Assembly (NCBI GenBank): GCA_018433885.1
Contig: JAHDQK010000019.1
Coordinates: 1-64,000, forward strand
DNA length: 64,000 nucleotides
Direction: 5' to 3'
From: Candidatus Cloacimonadota bacterium
GTDB lineage: Bacteria > Cloacimonadota > Cloacimonadia > Cloacimonadales > Cloacimonadaceae
This document shows positions 26,779 through 34,656 of the stretch, one piece after another; position 1 is the stretch's first letter; each line of letters begins with the position of its first letter. The translations under genes and the position numbers were made by a program. A model generated the notes under the pieces. The model was not told the origin of the DNA and searched no databases. It saw only the letters and a program-made list of their open reading frames with translations.

Positions 26779-28464
26779 GTGAAGAATAAAACAACATCCC
26801 TTAAGAGCATCGTTAAGTATCTAAACAACAAAGATGAGGATGGTGGGTTCTGGTTACCCAATATCCAGAGAGCATTTGTATGGAAAGAAGAACAGATATG
26901 CAAGCTGTACGATTCAATAATGCGTGAATACCCAATTAGTTCTCTTCTAGTATGGAAGACGGTATCCCCAATATCTACACGGAAATTTATCGATAACTAT
27001 AAGATTAAATATGAAAATGAGCTGAGTGGTTTCATTAATCAGACAGATGAGAAGAAGAAAAACTTGGTTCTTGATGGGCAACAGAGGCTACAGAGCCTTT
27101 ATATAGGGTTAATGGGGTCATATGAGGGCAAAGAATTATACTTCGACACAACCAGTAATCACGATGATATCAAGGAAGAAATCAGATATAGGTTTGCTTT
27201 TTTGGAACAATCGAAGGTGACATTTCCGTGGGTTAAGGTTAAGGACATTGTATATGGACCGAAGAATTGGAACTTGGCATTCAAAAATGTGGTTGCAGGA
27301 TACAAAAATGACTGGAATCCAGCATACGAGGAAATCGTAAAAAACAACATTGCCTCAATTGTCCAGATATTTACCTCAGATGAGGGGATCTCATATCAAG
27401 AAATTGACAGCACCGAAAATGATGGATTATATACTGATAATGACATAGTTGAGATTTTTATCCGAGCAAATTCCGGAGGTACTCTATTAGGTAAATCGGA
27501 TTTGTTATTTGCCTTGCTAGCTGCCAACTGGGATAAAGCTATAACTGCCATAGAAGACCTCTTAGACGATTTAAACCGTAATGGCTTTGATTTTACTAGA
27601 GACTTTGTTTTGAAAACATGCCTGACTCTTCTCGACAAATATGCTCGTTATGATGTTGATAAGTTTAGAGACCAGTCTGTGTTGCAAGGTATTGAAGAAA
27701 ACTGGGATAGAATTTCTAATTCAATCAAAGTTGTATGTGATTATCTCCGCAGCCGGACATTTATCAGGACAGATAAAGCTCTTCCTTCGTACTTGATATT
27801 GATCCCCATTATTTATGGAGTGTACAAATATAAAGTTGATATAAATCAGGTTCCAAAACTTAACGAGTACTTAATCCGAGTATCACTGGTCGGTGCTTAT
27901 GGCTCTCGTCCAGACCAACTTATAGATGCCAGTGTAAAGGCAATTCAGAACAAGAAGGATATTGTAGTCGAGGAACTTTACGAAGTTATCAGGCAACAGC
28001 AACGACCGCTTGAGATTACTGGAGAGAAACTTATGCAAATCAGTTACGGCTCCAAAAACATCCACTTACTCTTCAATCTCTGGTATGAATCATTCGAGTA
28101 TACCCCTGTCTTTTACAACAATGTTCCACAAACAGACCACATTTTTCCACGAAGCATATTAGAAAAGGTGAAAATTCTCAATCCTGAGACAAACAGAAAA
28201 GTCATGAAGTACACAGAATCACAAAGAAATCAATTAGCAAATTGCATGTTATTGACTAGAAAAGAGAATGGTGCTAGTGAAAAATGGGATACCTCTCCAG
28301 AGGAATGGTTCAAGGATAAAACTAGTGATTATCTTGATTTACATTTAATCCCGCGAGATCCTGCCTTGTGGACACTGGATAATTACGACCGCTTCATTGA
28401 AGAGAGGAAGAAGCTAATACTGAATAAATTTAGGTATTTGATATCTCAGGATACGACAATTTAG
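26779..28464 (+). CDS. GmrSD-family type IV restriction protein (DUF262 + HNH DUF1524-like)
   Basis: A 561-aa single-chain protein. The N-terminal DUF262/GmrS domain shows WLPNIQRAFVW, then EYPISSLLVWK, and the NTP-binding LVLDGQQRLQSL at about residues 95-106. The C-terminal GmrD/DUF1524-like HNH region shows TDHIFPRSIL at about 454-463 and NQLANCMLL. GmrSD and related BrxU enzymes use an NTP to cut phage DNA with modified bases. It starts at GTG 26,779; no better in-frame start is near, and the ribosome site is weak. It is the last cargo gene, 83 nt after the DUF499 gene and 22 nt before the transposon-end repeats. It would complement a methylation-based system by attacking phages that evade it through base modification. 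Confidence 0.88.
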   Translation: MKNKTTSLKSIVKYLNNKDEDGGFWLPNIQRAFVWKEEQICKLYDSIMREYPISSLLVWKTVSPISTRKFIDNYKIKYENELSGFINQTDEKKKNLVLDGQQRLQSLYIGLMGSYEGKELYFDTTSNHDDIKEEIRYRFAFLEQSKVTFPWVKVKDIVYGPKNWNLAFKNVVAGYKNDWNPAYEEIVKNNIASIVQIFTSDEGISYQEIDSTENDGLYTDNDIVEIFIRANSGGTLLGKSDLLFALLAANWDKAITAIEDLLDDLNRNGFDFTRDFVLKTCLTLLDKYARYDVDKFRDQSVLQGIEENWDRISNSIKVVCDYLRSRTFIRTDKALPSYLILIPIIYGVYKYKVDINQVPKLNEYLIRVSLVGAYGSRPDQLIDASVKAIQNKKDIVVEELYEVIRQQQRPLEITGEKLMQISYGSKNIHLLFNLWYESFEYTPVFYNNVPQTDHIFPRSILEKVKILNPETNRKVMKYTESQRNQLANCMLLTRKENGASEKWDTSPEEWFKDKTSDYLDLHLIPRDPALWTLDNYDRFIEERKKLILNKFRYLISQDTTI

Positions 28465-28485
28465 CATTATAGTAAATCTGGTCTT

Positions 28486-28629
28486 GAGACAATTGCAGAA
28501 GTCATGTCACAAATTGCAATTTTCGGTGATCTAAATTGCAGGATTCTTGTCACAAACTATTCAAATTGTCTTGTAAAGGATGTCCTACGATGCATAAGGA
28601 TGCGACAGTTTGCAGATTTCGTTGTCACT
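28486..28629 (+). repeat. Direct-repeat array, probable right end of the transposon
   Basis: Three copies of a ~21-bp unit lie at 28,491-28,511, 28,534-28,554 and 28,608-28,629. The shared core is TTGCAG, then (A/G)(A/T)(G/T)TC, then TTGTCAC or ATGTCAC. The third copy has one extra base. Copies 1 and 3 also share GxGACA just before the core. A weaker partial copy (AATTGCAATTTTC) lies at about 28,513-28,525. Such spaced direct repeats with GTCAC facing outward are typical of transposase-binding sites in right ends of TniA/TnsB-type elements. The exact terminus is not fixed; the CA in the last GTTGTCA (28,621-28,627) is the best candidate. Confidence 0.7.
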
Positions 28630-28650
28630 ATAAAATTACTTCAGATAATT

Positions 28651-28687
28651 ACGGGCGATCTGGTGACCGCCCGTGTTTTATTTTTTT
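28651..28687 (+). terminator. Rho-independent terminator
   Basis: ACGGGCG (28,651-28,657) and CGCCCGT (28,668-28,674) form a 7-bp GC-rich stem with a 10-nt loop, followed by a T-rich run (28,676-28,687). It faces plus-strand transcription. It lies just outside the presumed transposon end, so it may originally have served a host gene now displaced to the left, while also stopping read-through from the cargo into the convergent SPFH gene. Confidence 0.75.
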
Positions 28688-28701
28688 AAGCTAGCAGTTC
28701 T

Positions 28702-29652
28702 TTAGAGCTGAGTGTCCTTGAAAAGCTGGGACATGGTCTTCACCGAACCCAGCAGAGCGGAGGATTCATAAGGAAGCACCACTGTCTTGTCTCCCTTCTG
28801 CACCAATCCCTCAAACGCGGCAATGTATTTCAACGCTATCTGGTATTGAGCAGGGTCTGCACCGGATTCTTTCAAAGCTTCAGCCACCAACAGGATGGAT
28901 TTACGTTCGGCATCCGCAACCAAGAGCTTGGATTGCGCTTCACCATCGGCACGAGCGATCTTGGCCTGTCTTTCACCTTCCGCGGTAAGGATTTGGTATT
29001 CTCTTTCGCCTTCGGCGGTGAGGATCTTCGCACGTTTATCGCGCTCTGCCCGCATTTGTTTTTCCATCGCATTACGAATCTCTTCCGGAGGCTGAATCTC
29101 CTGCAGTTCCACCCGGTTTACTTTCACGCCCCATTTATCTGTGGCTTCATCCAAGATGTTCCGTAATTTGGCATTGATGCTATCGCGCGAGGTAAAGGTA
29201 AGATCTAGGGTTAGTTCGCCGATTACGTTACGCAGAGATGTCTGAGTAAGCTTCTCGATCGCTTCCGGCAGGTTTCCGATCTCATACACCGCTTTATAGG
29301 GATCTGTGATCTGGAAGTACAAGAGGGCGTTGATGTTCATGGAAACGTTATCTGCCGTGATCACGTTTTGTCGGGGGAAATCGTAAACGCTTTCCCTCAG
29401 GTCAATCCGATTCTCCACTCTTTGAGCGACCACCACATTGCCCCGATAATCTGTTTTGTTGTAACGCCAGTGGATCGGACGCATTTTATCGAAGATCGGC
29501 ACTACGATGTGCAACCCGCTGGGGAGAGTTTTGTAATACTTGCCCAAGCGTTCGATAATAACTACTTCCGCTTGCCGCACCACGATGATGCCGCGCGCGA
29601 TGAAGATAACTACCAGAGCGGCAAAAGCTATAACAAGATATAAGGAGAACAT
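28702..29652 (-). CDS. SPFH-domain (stomatin/QmcA-like) membrane protein
   Basis: A 316-aa protein with one N-terminal transmembrane helix (MFSLYLVIAFAALVVIFIA). An SPFH/band-7 domain follows (VRQAEVVIIERLGKYYKTL, then GLHIVVPIFDKM, and ITADNVSMNINALLYFQITD). After that come Ala/Glu-rich coiled repeats (KILTAEGEREYQILTAEGER) and the C-terminal paraslipin tail (VVLPYESSALLGSVKTM). Stomatin-like proteins form membrane rafts or cages and often partner NfeD proteases, but no NfeD gene is beside it here. I chose the ATG at 29,652, which follows GGAGGTGG. Longer in-frame sequence to 29,760 adds a non-conserved 36-residue extension. This is the first host gene to the right of the transposon, transcribed towards it. 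Confidence 0.9.
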   Translation of the reverse strand: MFSLYLVIAFAALVVIFIARGIIVVRQAEVVIIERLGKYYKTLPSGLHIVVPIFDKMRPIHWRYNKTDYRGNVVVAQRVENRIDLRESVYDFPRQNVITADNVSMNINALLYFQITDPYKAVYEIGNLPEAIEKLTQTSLRNVIGELTLDLTFTSRDSINAKLRNILDEATDKWGVKVNRVELQEIQPPEEIRNAMEKQMRAERDKRAKILTAEGEREYQILTAEGERQAKIARADGEAQSKLLVADAERKSILLVAEALKESGADPAQYQIALKYIAAFEGLVQKGDKTVVLPYESSALLGSVKTMSQLFKDTQL

Positions 29653-29826
29653 TTCCACCTCCACTTCATTTGTATGCTCAAGATACTGGGTATCCCGATC
29701 TTGGCAAGTAAAATATTGTCCTTGGGCGTTTGAATCGTATCTAAAACGCCACACAGGCAAGCTCGTTACCGGAATGATATTGCCTGTGTGGTCAATATAA
29801 GAGGGCGAAAGTGCCCAATACTTCTT

Positions 29827-31266
29827 TTACATCTTCACGCTTACATTGATGTTTTTGAAGCGTGCGGGAGCAACCCCGTGAGACAAGCGCATCACCTGCC
29901 CGGGTTCACCTTTTCCACAATGGAAGGTGGAGTGATACGCCCATTCTTCCTCACCGCAGATGGCATCGCAGGAATTCCAGAATTTGGGTGTAATCCCGAA
30001 ATAGGTGGGTTCTTTCACGATTGAGGTGATCTTGCCATTCTCGATTTTATAGCCGATTTCGGTGGTAAACTGGAAGTTATTGCGATTGTCGTCGATGCTC
30101 CATGTCTTCGTGAAATCCAAGTAATAGCCATGTTCGGTGCTGGCGATCAGCTCTTCCAAGCTACCCTTACCGGGGGCGATGCAGAGGTTTGTCATCCGCA
30201 CCAGGGGAATATCGTCGGCAAACGAGGCTTTCATATTTGAAGATGGTTCCAAGCCCAGCATATGCGCGATATGGCGCGAGGTTTGCTGATTTACCAGAAT
30301 ACCATCCTTGATGATATCCACGCGGCGTCCCGGCACTCCCTCGTCGTCAAGGGGATGATAGCCCAAGCCACGGGGATCGGTGCTATCGCTATAGATATTC
30401 AGGATATCCGAGCCATATTTGAAAATACCAAGCATGGAAGGTTTCACGAAGGTCTTTCCAGCGTAGGATATCTCTTGGCCAAAGATGCGGTCGGCTTCGG
30501 TAGCGTGGCCCACGGATTCATGCAATTGCAAGGCGAGATGCCCACCTCCGATGATAATATCGGCGGTTGTATCGCTGATCACCGGAGCTTTTAGCAAGTC
30601 GATAGCTTCTTTTTTGATCCGCTCCGTATTCTCCAAGAAGTTTTGCTTGTGAAACAGCTCGAAGCCTGCTCTGCCTGCACTCATGTGTCCCGGCCAGGTG
30701 CGGGATTGCGTCTGTCCCGCTTCGGAAGCGATCACATTCATCAAAGGCAGGGTATTATAAACCGTAGTGTGGCTGAAGCTACCCTCGGTATTGGCATAGA
30801 ATTTCTCCTGGCGTTCAAACTCGGCAGCTACATAAGAGTGCACGATCTTGCCCTCAGGTTTGATCATTTGCGCCAGTTTCTGCAGGTAATCCAGCTTTTC
30901 TTCCTTGCTCATGGCAAAGGGATCGATTTCCGGGTTATGTTGATAATCCGCGAAAGTAGGGCTAAGGGTAGGGAAAGAGAGCGGTGCTTTCTGAAACATC
31001 GCGCCATGGATCGCGTTATCTTTTGCGCGTTTGATCAAGCGTTCGATGGATGCTTCGCTGAGGTCTTTGGACCCTGCGAAACCAAAACATCCGTTGATGA
31101 GAACGCGAATGCCGATCGCCGGGGAACTCTTTGAACTGCTAAAGTTGCGCAAGTTACCATTTACGAACGTGATGTTTTCAAAATCCGTGAAGCTCACGCG
31201 GACATCTGCGAAGGTTACTTCGGGGCTTTGCAATTTGGCTATGATATCTTTTATCTTTTGTTGCAT
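29827..31266 (-). CDS. tldD: TldD-family zinc metalloprotease
   Basis: 479 aa. TldD is the catalytic subunit of the TldD/TldE protease, which degrades unfolded peptides and matures some modified peptides and antitoxins. The zinc motif HExxxH is visible as LHESVGHATEADR near residue 247. The TldD block AGKTFVKPSMLGIFKYGSD and the C-terminal GKGEPGQVMRLSHGVAPARF, containing a probable third ligand region, also fit. The start is the ATG at 31,266, 10 nt after the stop of the partner gene. Both genes form one operon with the upstream amidohydrolase-like gene. The cytosolic location is known for the family. Confidence 0.9.
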   Translation of the reverse strand: MQQKIKDIIAKLQSPEVTFADVRVSFTDFENITFVNGNLRNFSSSKSSPAIGIRVLINGCFGFAGSKDLSEASIERLIKRAKDNAIHGAMFQKAPLSFPTLSPTFADYQHNPEIDPFAMSKEEKLDYLQKLAQMIKPEGKIVHSYVAAEFERQEKFYANTEGSFSHTTVYNTLPLMNVIASEAGQTQSRTWPGHMSAGRAGFELFHKQNFLENTERIKKEAIDLLKAPVISDTTADIIIGGGHLALQLHESVGHATEADRIFGQEISYAGKTFVKPSMLGIFKYGSDILNIYSDSTDPRGLGYHPLDDEGVPGRRVDIIKDGILVNQQTSRHIAHMLGLEPSSNMKASFADDIPLVRMTNLCIAPGKGSLEELIASTEHGYYLDFTKTWSIDDNRNNFQFTTEIGYKIENGKITSIVKEPTYFGITPKFWNSCDAICGEEEWAYHSTFHCGKGEPGQVMRLSHGVAPARFKNINVSVKM

Positions 31267-31276
31267 ATAGCTTTTC

Positions 31277-32605
31277 CTAAATAGTCTTGGTGGAGGAAGT
31301 GATGTTGAAGCCAGTCACTTTGGCGTGAGGGGCTTGGGCAGAGCTTACATGGAAGCTCTCATAGTTATCCGAGAACGGGATGGTAGCGGCTTTATTTTCC
31401 AATTCGGTCACATTCTCGAAGATGCGGGAAATACGTTCGGTGAAGCGCAGATTATTCACTACGGCTGTGATCTTGCCATCTTCGATGAGAAAAGTGCCAT
31501 CTCTGGTGAGGCCGGTAAGCGAGGTCTGCCGCGGATTGATGAAGTTCATATAGTGCAGGCTGGATATATACAAGCCTTTTTTTACGGAGCTTATCATCTG
31601 GGATAGAGTGGCGTTCCCCGGCGCGATTTTTACGCAAGACGCCGAGTTGCCATTTTTGGGCAGTCCCAATTTGTGATGGTAGTATTGATCGCACATAAAC
31701 GCTTTAAAAACGCCGTTTTCGATGAGTTTGAGTTCTTTATAGATGTGTCCGCCATAGCCATAATCTCTGCCAATCATGCGGGGATCCTGGGGATCGTCTG
31801 TGATCGTGATAAATTCCGGAAACACCTTTGTGTTCAGTTTATCTTCGAAGAAGCTACTATGCTGGTCCAGAGCGGAAGCGCTCATCCCGTAACACAAATA
31901 TTGGGCGAATTCCGCCAGACAGCGGGGAGCCAGGATCACCTCGTACTCTCCGGGTTCCACATCCACCACGGGGTTCGAGGCATTTAGTATTTTCGCCATC
32001 AACGCAGCGCGGAAGCTTTCTATCTCAAAATACTTAAAATCCTCTCCGCCAAATGTTTCCAGAACGGTTATCTGGCTCTTATTGTGCACAGCCTTTACTT
32101 CCAGATAGATAGGCGAGCTTTTGCTGCTTTTGTCCAAGCCATTGCTATTGATCAGGCGGGATTTGTAATAGTTACAGATGAAAGTTCCATACAGCTCAAA
32201 ATCGTGTTCTGCGGCACTCTTGGCGAGTGAGCTCAGGATATCAGTCTTGCGCTCCAAGCTGATGGCTTCGATGTTATTGCTCAGTTGTCTTTGGGGCGCC
32301 AGCCTTTGGTCGTCTTCCACATCCACAAAATCCGGATCATCCGGGAGGGAATCGATAATATTCAGCGCTTCTGCCAGAGCATTGTCGATCTTTTGGGGGT
32401 CTGGGCTGTCGATCCCGAAACTGAACTGTTTTTTGTCTTTATAAAGCGAGCATCCGATGTTGCAATTATCCTTGCTGATATTGTAGTTTGTCTGGCTTTG
32501 GTAGAATCTCAAAAAATCTGTCTGCCAATCTTCTTGATTGATCACGAACTTCAATTCCGGATGTTTTTCCAGAGCCGCTTTTAAGTAAAGCAGGTTTTCG
32601 TGCAT
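31277..32605 (-). CDS. tldE: TldE/PmbA-family partner of TldD
   Basis: 442 aa, homologous to TldD but lacking the HExxxH zinc motif, as expected for TldE/PmbA. Family-like segments are visible: SFGIDSPDPQKIDNALAEAL, then PGEYEVILAPRCLAEFAQYL, DDPQDPRMIGRDYGYGGHIY, and INPRQTSLTGLTRDGTFLIEDG. It lies 10 nt upstream of tldD on the same strand, so the two subunits are probably translated together to give the TldD/E heterodimer. It starts at the ATG at 32,605 with AGGATAG upstream. Confidence 0.87.
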   Translation of the reverse strand: MHENLLYLKAALEKHPELKFVINQEDWQTDFLRFYQSQTNYNISKDNCNIGCSLYKDKKQFSFGIDSPDPQKIDNALAEALNIIDSLPDDPDFVDVEDDQRLAPQRQLSNNIEAISLERKTDILSSLAKSAAEHDFELYGTFICNYYKSRLINSNGLDKSSKSSPIYLEVKAVHNKSQITVLETFGGEDFKYFEIESFRAALMAKILNASNPVVDVEPGEYEVILAPRCLAEFAQYLCYGMSASALDQHSSFFEDKLNTKVFPEFITITDDPQDPRMIGRDYGYGGHIYKELKLIENGVFKAFMCDQYYHHKLGLPKNGNSASCVKIAPGNATLSQMISSVKKGLYISSLHYMNFINPRQTSLTGLTRDGTFLIEDGKITAVVNNLRFTERISRIFENVTELENKAATIPFSDNYESFHVSSAQAPHAKVTGFNITSSTKTI

Positions 32606-32630
32606 ATAGCTATCCTTTTATAGTTTATTA

Positions 32631-33890
32631 TTATATCCAAGTGTGATGGTTGTGCCTGCGTTTGGGGCTGTTTATCCGCGGCACGAATTCCCCCTGCGCG
32701 GGGCAGTCGTCGGTTTGAAGCTCGCCTTTCAGCCATACCTCAGTGATCTCCCCCGTTAGCTCCACTTTATTGCCATTGGGGCCGTTCACTGTGCTTTGCA
32801 GATTGGGATCGTAGATTACAAAATCTGCATCTGATCCTGCTTCAAGACAGCCTTTTTGGGGATATATACCCAAGCGTTTGGCTGGGTTTTCGCTTAGCAT
32901 TTTAAGACAAGTGGCAAGCGGCACCTTACGTTTTTTCCAGAGTTCCGATAGCACCCAAAGATAGCTGTATTCCATGATTTCTGCGGGATTTCCCCGGAAC
33001 AGCTCATCCTCACAATCGATCTCGCAAGAGCTATTGGAGAGCAGGTATATCTTATTTGCTTTAAGAAGATCCCACAGCTCGGTCTGGAATTGCAAAAAAT
33101 CCGTTTCCCAGCGGGCGGGAAACAGCTCCGGCTCCAAGAGATGCATCAGATCTGCCATATTCATGGCAAAGGAGATGTCGCTGCGCTTGGAGATGCTATT
33201 GATGAATTCTATGGTCTCGTAGGACGACACTCTGGGGATGTGTATGGGGTTTTCCTGCATCCGGCGGAGGATCTTTTTGATGCCATCTCTTTGGGATTGG
33301 AATGTGTAGCCAGTGTGAGTATCCACATCGTAACCTTGAAAGGCAAATTCCGTATCGCTTTCGTAGATATCCATAAAGAGATCCATGATCTCGGTAAAGC
33401 TGAGGGCATCTACATTGGGATTTGGCGAGGGAGTCATCAGGATGATGCCAACCACTCCTTTGTTCCAAAGTTCCTGGGCAGATTCCGCATAATATGGATA
33501 GTCGTTCACGTCCACGTGCGCCCAAAAAGCCAGATCGGTGTGGCTCACTCCCTCGGTCTTCTTTATCACATCGCTTAGATTATAGCTCTCAAAGATAGGC
33601 TCTTCGGCATGGTAACTAAGCTCCGCCAAAGTAGTCCACCCGCCTTTGATCGCGCTTTTGGTAGCTTTCAAGAAACCGGTGGCGAAGCCCTTTTTTGCCC
33701 CCAACAGATGACTGTGAGCGTCTATGGCTCCGGGCAACAGGATTTTCCCTTTGAGGTCGATCACTTGTGGCTCTTCTTCGCTGGTGATGTCGTCTTGCGA
33801 GATTTTGATGATCTGCCGGTCGAAGAGCACGTTTACTCTCTTCATCGCGGCAGAACTGGTAGGCAGGGAGGCGTTTATAAATAGTTTCAT
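32631..33890 (-). CDS. Degenerate amidohydrolase (dihydroorotase/hydantoinase-like) protein
   Basis: A 419-aa protein with the cyclic amidohydrolase layout: an N-terminal beta-sandwich (KLFINASL, VIDLKGKILLPG), metal motif AIDAHSHLLG (HxH kept), and a C-terminal SENPAKRLGIYPQKGCLEAGSDADFVIYDP segment. By my alignment the carbamylated lysine position is Ile (GVVGIILMT against the usual G-x-x-x-FKxFM). The second histidine of the HxxHxS motif is Arg (IHIPRVSS). The last metal Asp is not in its usual TDHAP context (SNSSCEIDCED). It may thus be a mononuclear or non-catalytic relative. The ATG at 33,890 lies 1 nt after the fabI stop. The longer frame (to 33,926) overlaps fabI and is unlikely. Confidence 0.78.
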   Translation of the reverse strand: MKLFINASLPTSSAAMKRVNVLFDRQIIKISQDDITSEEEPQVIDLKGKILLPGAIDAHSHLLGAKKGFATGFLKATKSAIKGGWTTLAELSYHAEEPIFESYNLSDVIKKTEGVSHTDLAFWAHVDVNDYPYYAESAQELWNKGVVGIILMTPSPNPNVDALSFTEIMDLFMDIYESDTEFAFQGYDVDTHTGYTFQSQRDGIKKILRRMQENPIHIPRVSSYETIEFINSISKRSDISFAMNMADLMHLLEPELFPARWETDFLQFQTELWDLLKANKIYLLSNSSCEIDCEDELFRGNPAEIMEYSYLWVLSELWKKRKVPLATCLKMLSENPAKRLGIYPQKGCLEAGSDADFVIYDPNLQSTVNGPNGNKVELTGEITEVWLKGELQTDDCPAQGEFVPRINSPKRRHNHHTWI

Positions 33891-33891
33891 G

Positions 33892-34656
33892 TTAGTATGC
33901 CATAATCGAGATCCCCGCATCCACAAAGATGATGTCTCCTGTTACTCCCGAAGAGAGGTCGGAGAGCAGATAGAGGGCGGTTTTGGCGATATCCTCCTGT
34001 TCAATATTGCGGGAAAGTGGCGCGCTTTTCTCGATGCGCCGCTGCATTTGAGAGATCCCCCCGATGGCTGATGAAGAAAGGGTACGGATCGGGCCTGCGG
34101 AGATCACATTTACCCGGATTCCTTTTTCTCCCATACTATAAGCCAGATACCTCACGGTTGCTTCCAACGCGGCTTTTGCGATACCCATCACGCCATAGTT
34201 TGGCACCACCTTCTGCGCTCCGTAATAGCTGAGGGTGATGATGGACGAGCCGGGGTGCAACAGCATCTCTGCCTCGCGGGCGATTGCCAGGAGCGAATAC
34301 ACCGAGATGTCCATCGCGGTGAGAAATCCGTGCCGGCTGGTATGATGAAAGGGGATATTGAGATCGCTGGATGGCGCAAATGCCACGCTGTGAACTATAA
34401 AATCGATCCCATCCCATACCTCTGAGATCAGGCTGATCATGTTTTTGATGTCGTAATCCTTGCTGAGGTCACATTCATATATCATCTCTACCCCAAGTTC
34501 TTCGGCGATGGGGATCACTCTTTTTGCCAAAGCGCCACCGGCATAACTGATCGCCAATTCTACGCCTTGCTCTTTCAGGCTTTTGGCAATGCCGTAGGCG
34601 ATGCTGTGTTTATTTGCAATTCCCAAGATCAGGGCTTTTTTCCCTTTAAGGTTCAT
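33892..34656 (-). CDS. fabI: Enoyl-[acyl-carrier-protein] reductase FabI
   Basis: 254 aa, NAD(P)H-dependent last step of each fatty acid elongation cycle. It is a short-chain dehydrogenase fold with the FabI-type nucleotide site (ALILGIANKHSIAYGIAKSL). The FabI catalytic pair Tyr-x6-Lys is visible in NYGVMGIAKAALEATVRYLA. Also visible are INVISAGPIRTLSSSAI-like segments (VNVISAGPIRTLSSSAIGG) and the C-terminal GVTGDIIFVDAG. AGGAGACAG precedes the ATG. The start overlaps the end of the lipoprotein gene by 11 nt. It is separate from the main fab cluster at 38-44 kb but close to it. Confidence 0.95.
   Translation of the reverse strand: MNLKGKKALILGIANKHSIAYGIAKSLKEQGVELAISYAGGALAKRVIPIAEELGVEMIYECDLSKDYDIKNMISLISEVWDGIDFIVHSVAFAPSSDLNIPFHHTSRHGFLTAMDISVYSLLAIAREAEMLLHPGSSIITLSYYGAQKVVPNYGVMGIAKAALEATVRYLAYSMGEKGIRVNVISAGPIRTLSSSAIGGISQMQRRIEKSAPLSRNIEQEDIAKTALYLLSDLSSGVTGDIIFVDAGISIMAY

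Larger units (their letters stand above)
1..28629. mobile_element. Large Mu/TniAB-type transposon carrying defence cargo (left end outside window)
   Basis: Seen: DDE transposase, AAA+ ATPase and small winged-helix genes at the left; about 25 kb of defence-like cargo; and an array of direct repeats ending at 28,629 immediately after the last cargo gene. To the right, ordinary host genes start on the opposite strand. Known: TniA/TniB, Tn7-like, Tn5053-like and V-K CAST elements carry cargo between the transposition genes and a repeat-rich right end, with repeats that bind the transposase. Inferred: 1-28,629 is most of one element. No matching inverted copy of the repeat is visible in bases 1-216, so the left terminus is probably upstream of this window. 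No target-site duplication can be identified. No Cas12k, TniQ or CRISPR array is seen. Confidence 0.6.

Noticed and set aside
1-28629. CRISPR-associated transposon or CRISPR array
   Set aside because: No Cas12k, Cascade, TniQ or repeat-spacer array is present. The only short regularly related repeats (28.49-28.63 kb) are unevenly spaced and look like transposase sites.
28504-28689. 61-codon plus-strand open frame after the GmrSD gene
   Set aside because: It lies wholly within the transposon-end repeats and terminator, has no ribosome site, and its translation is shaped by the repeats.
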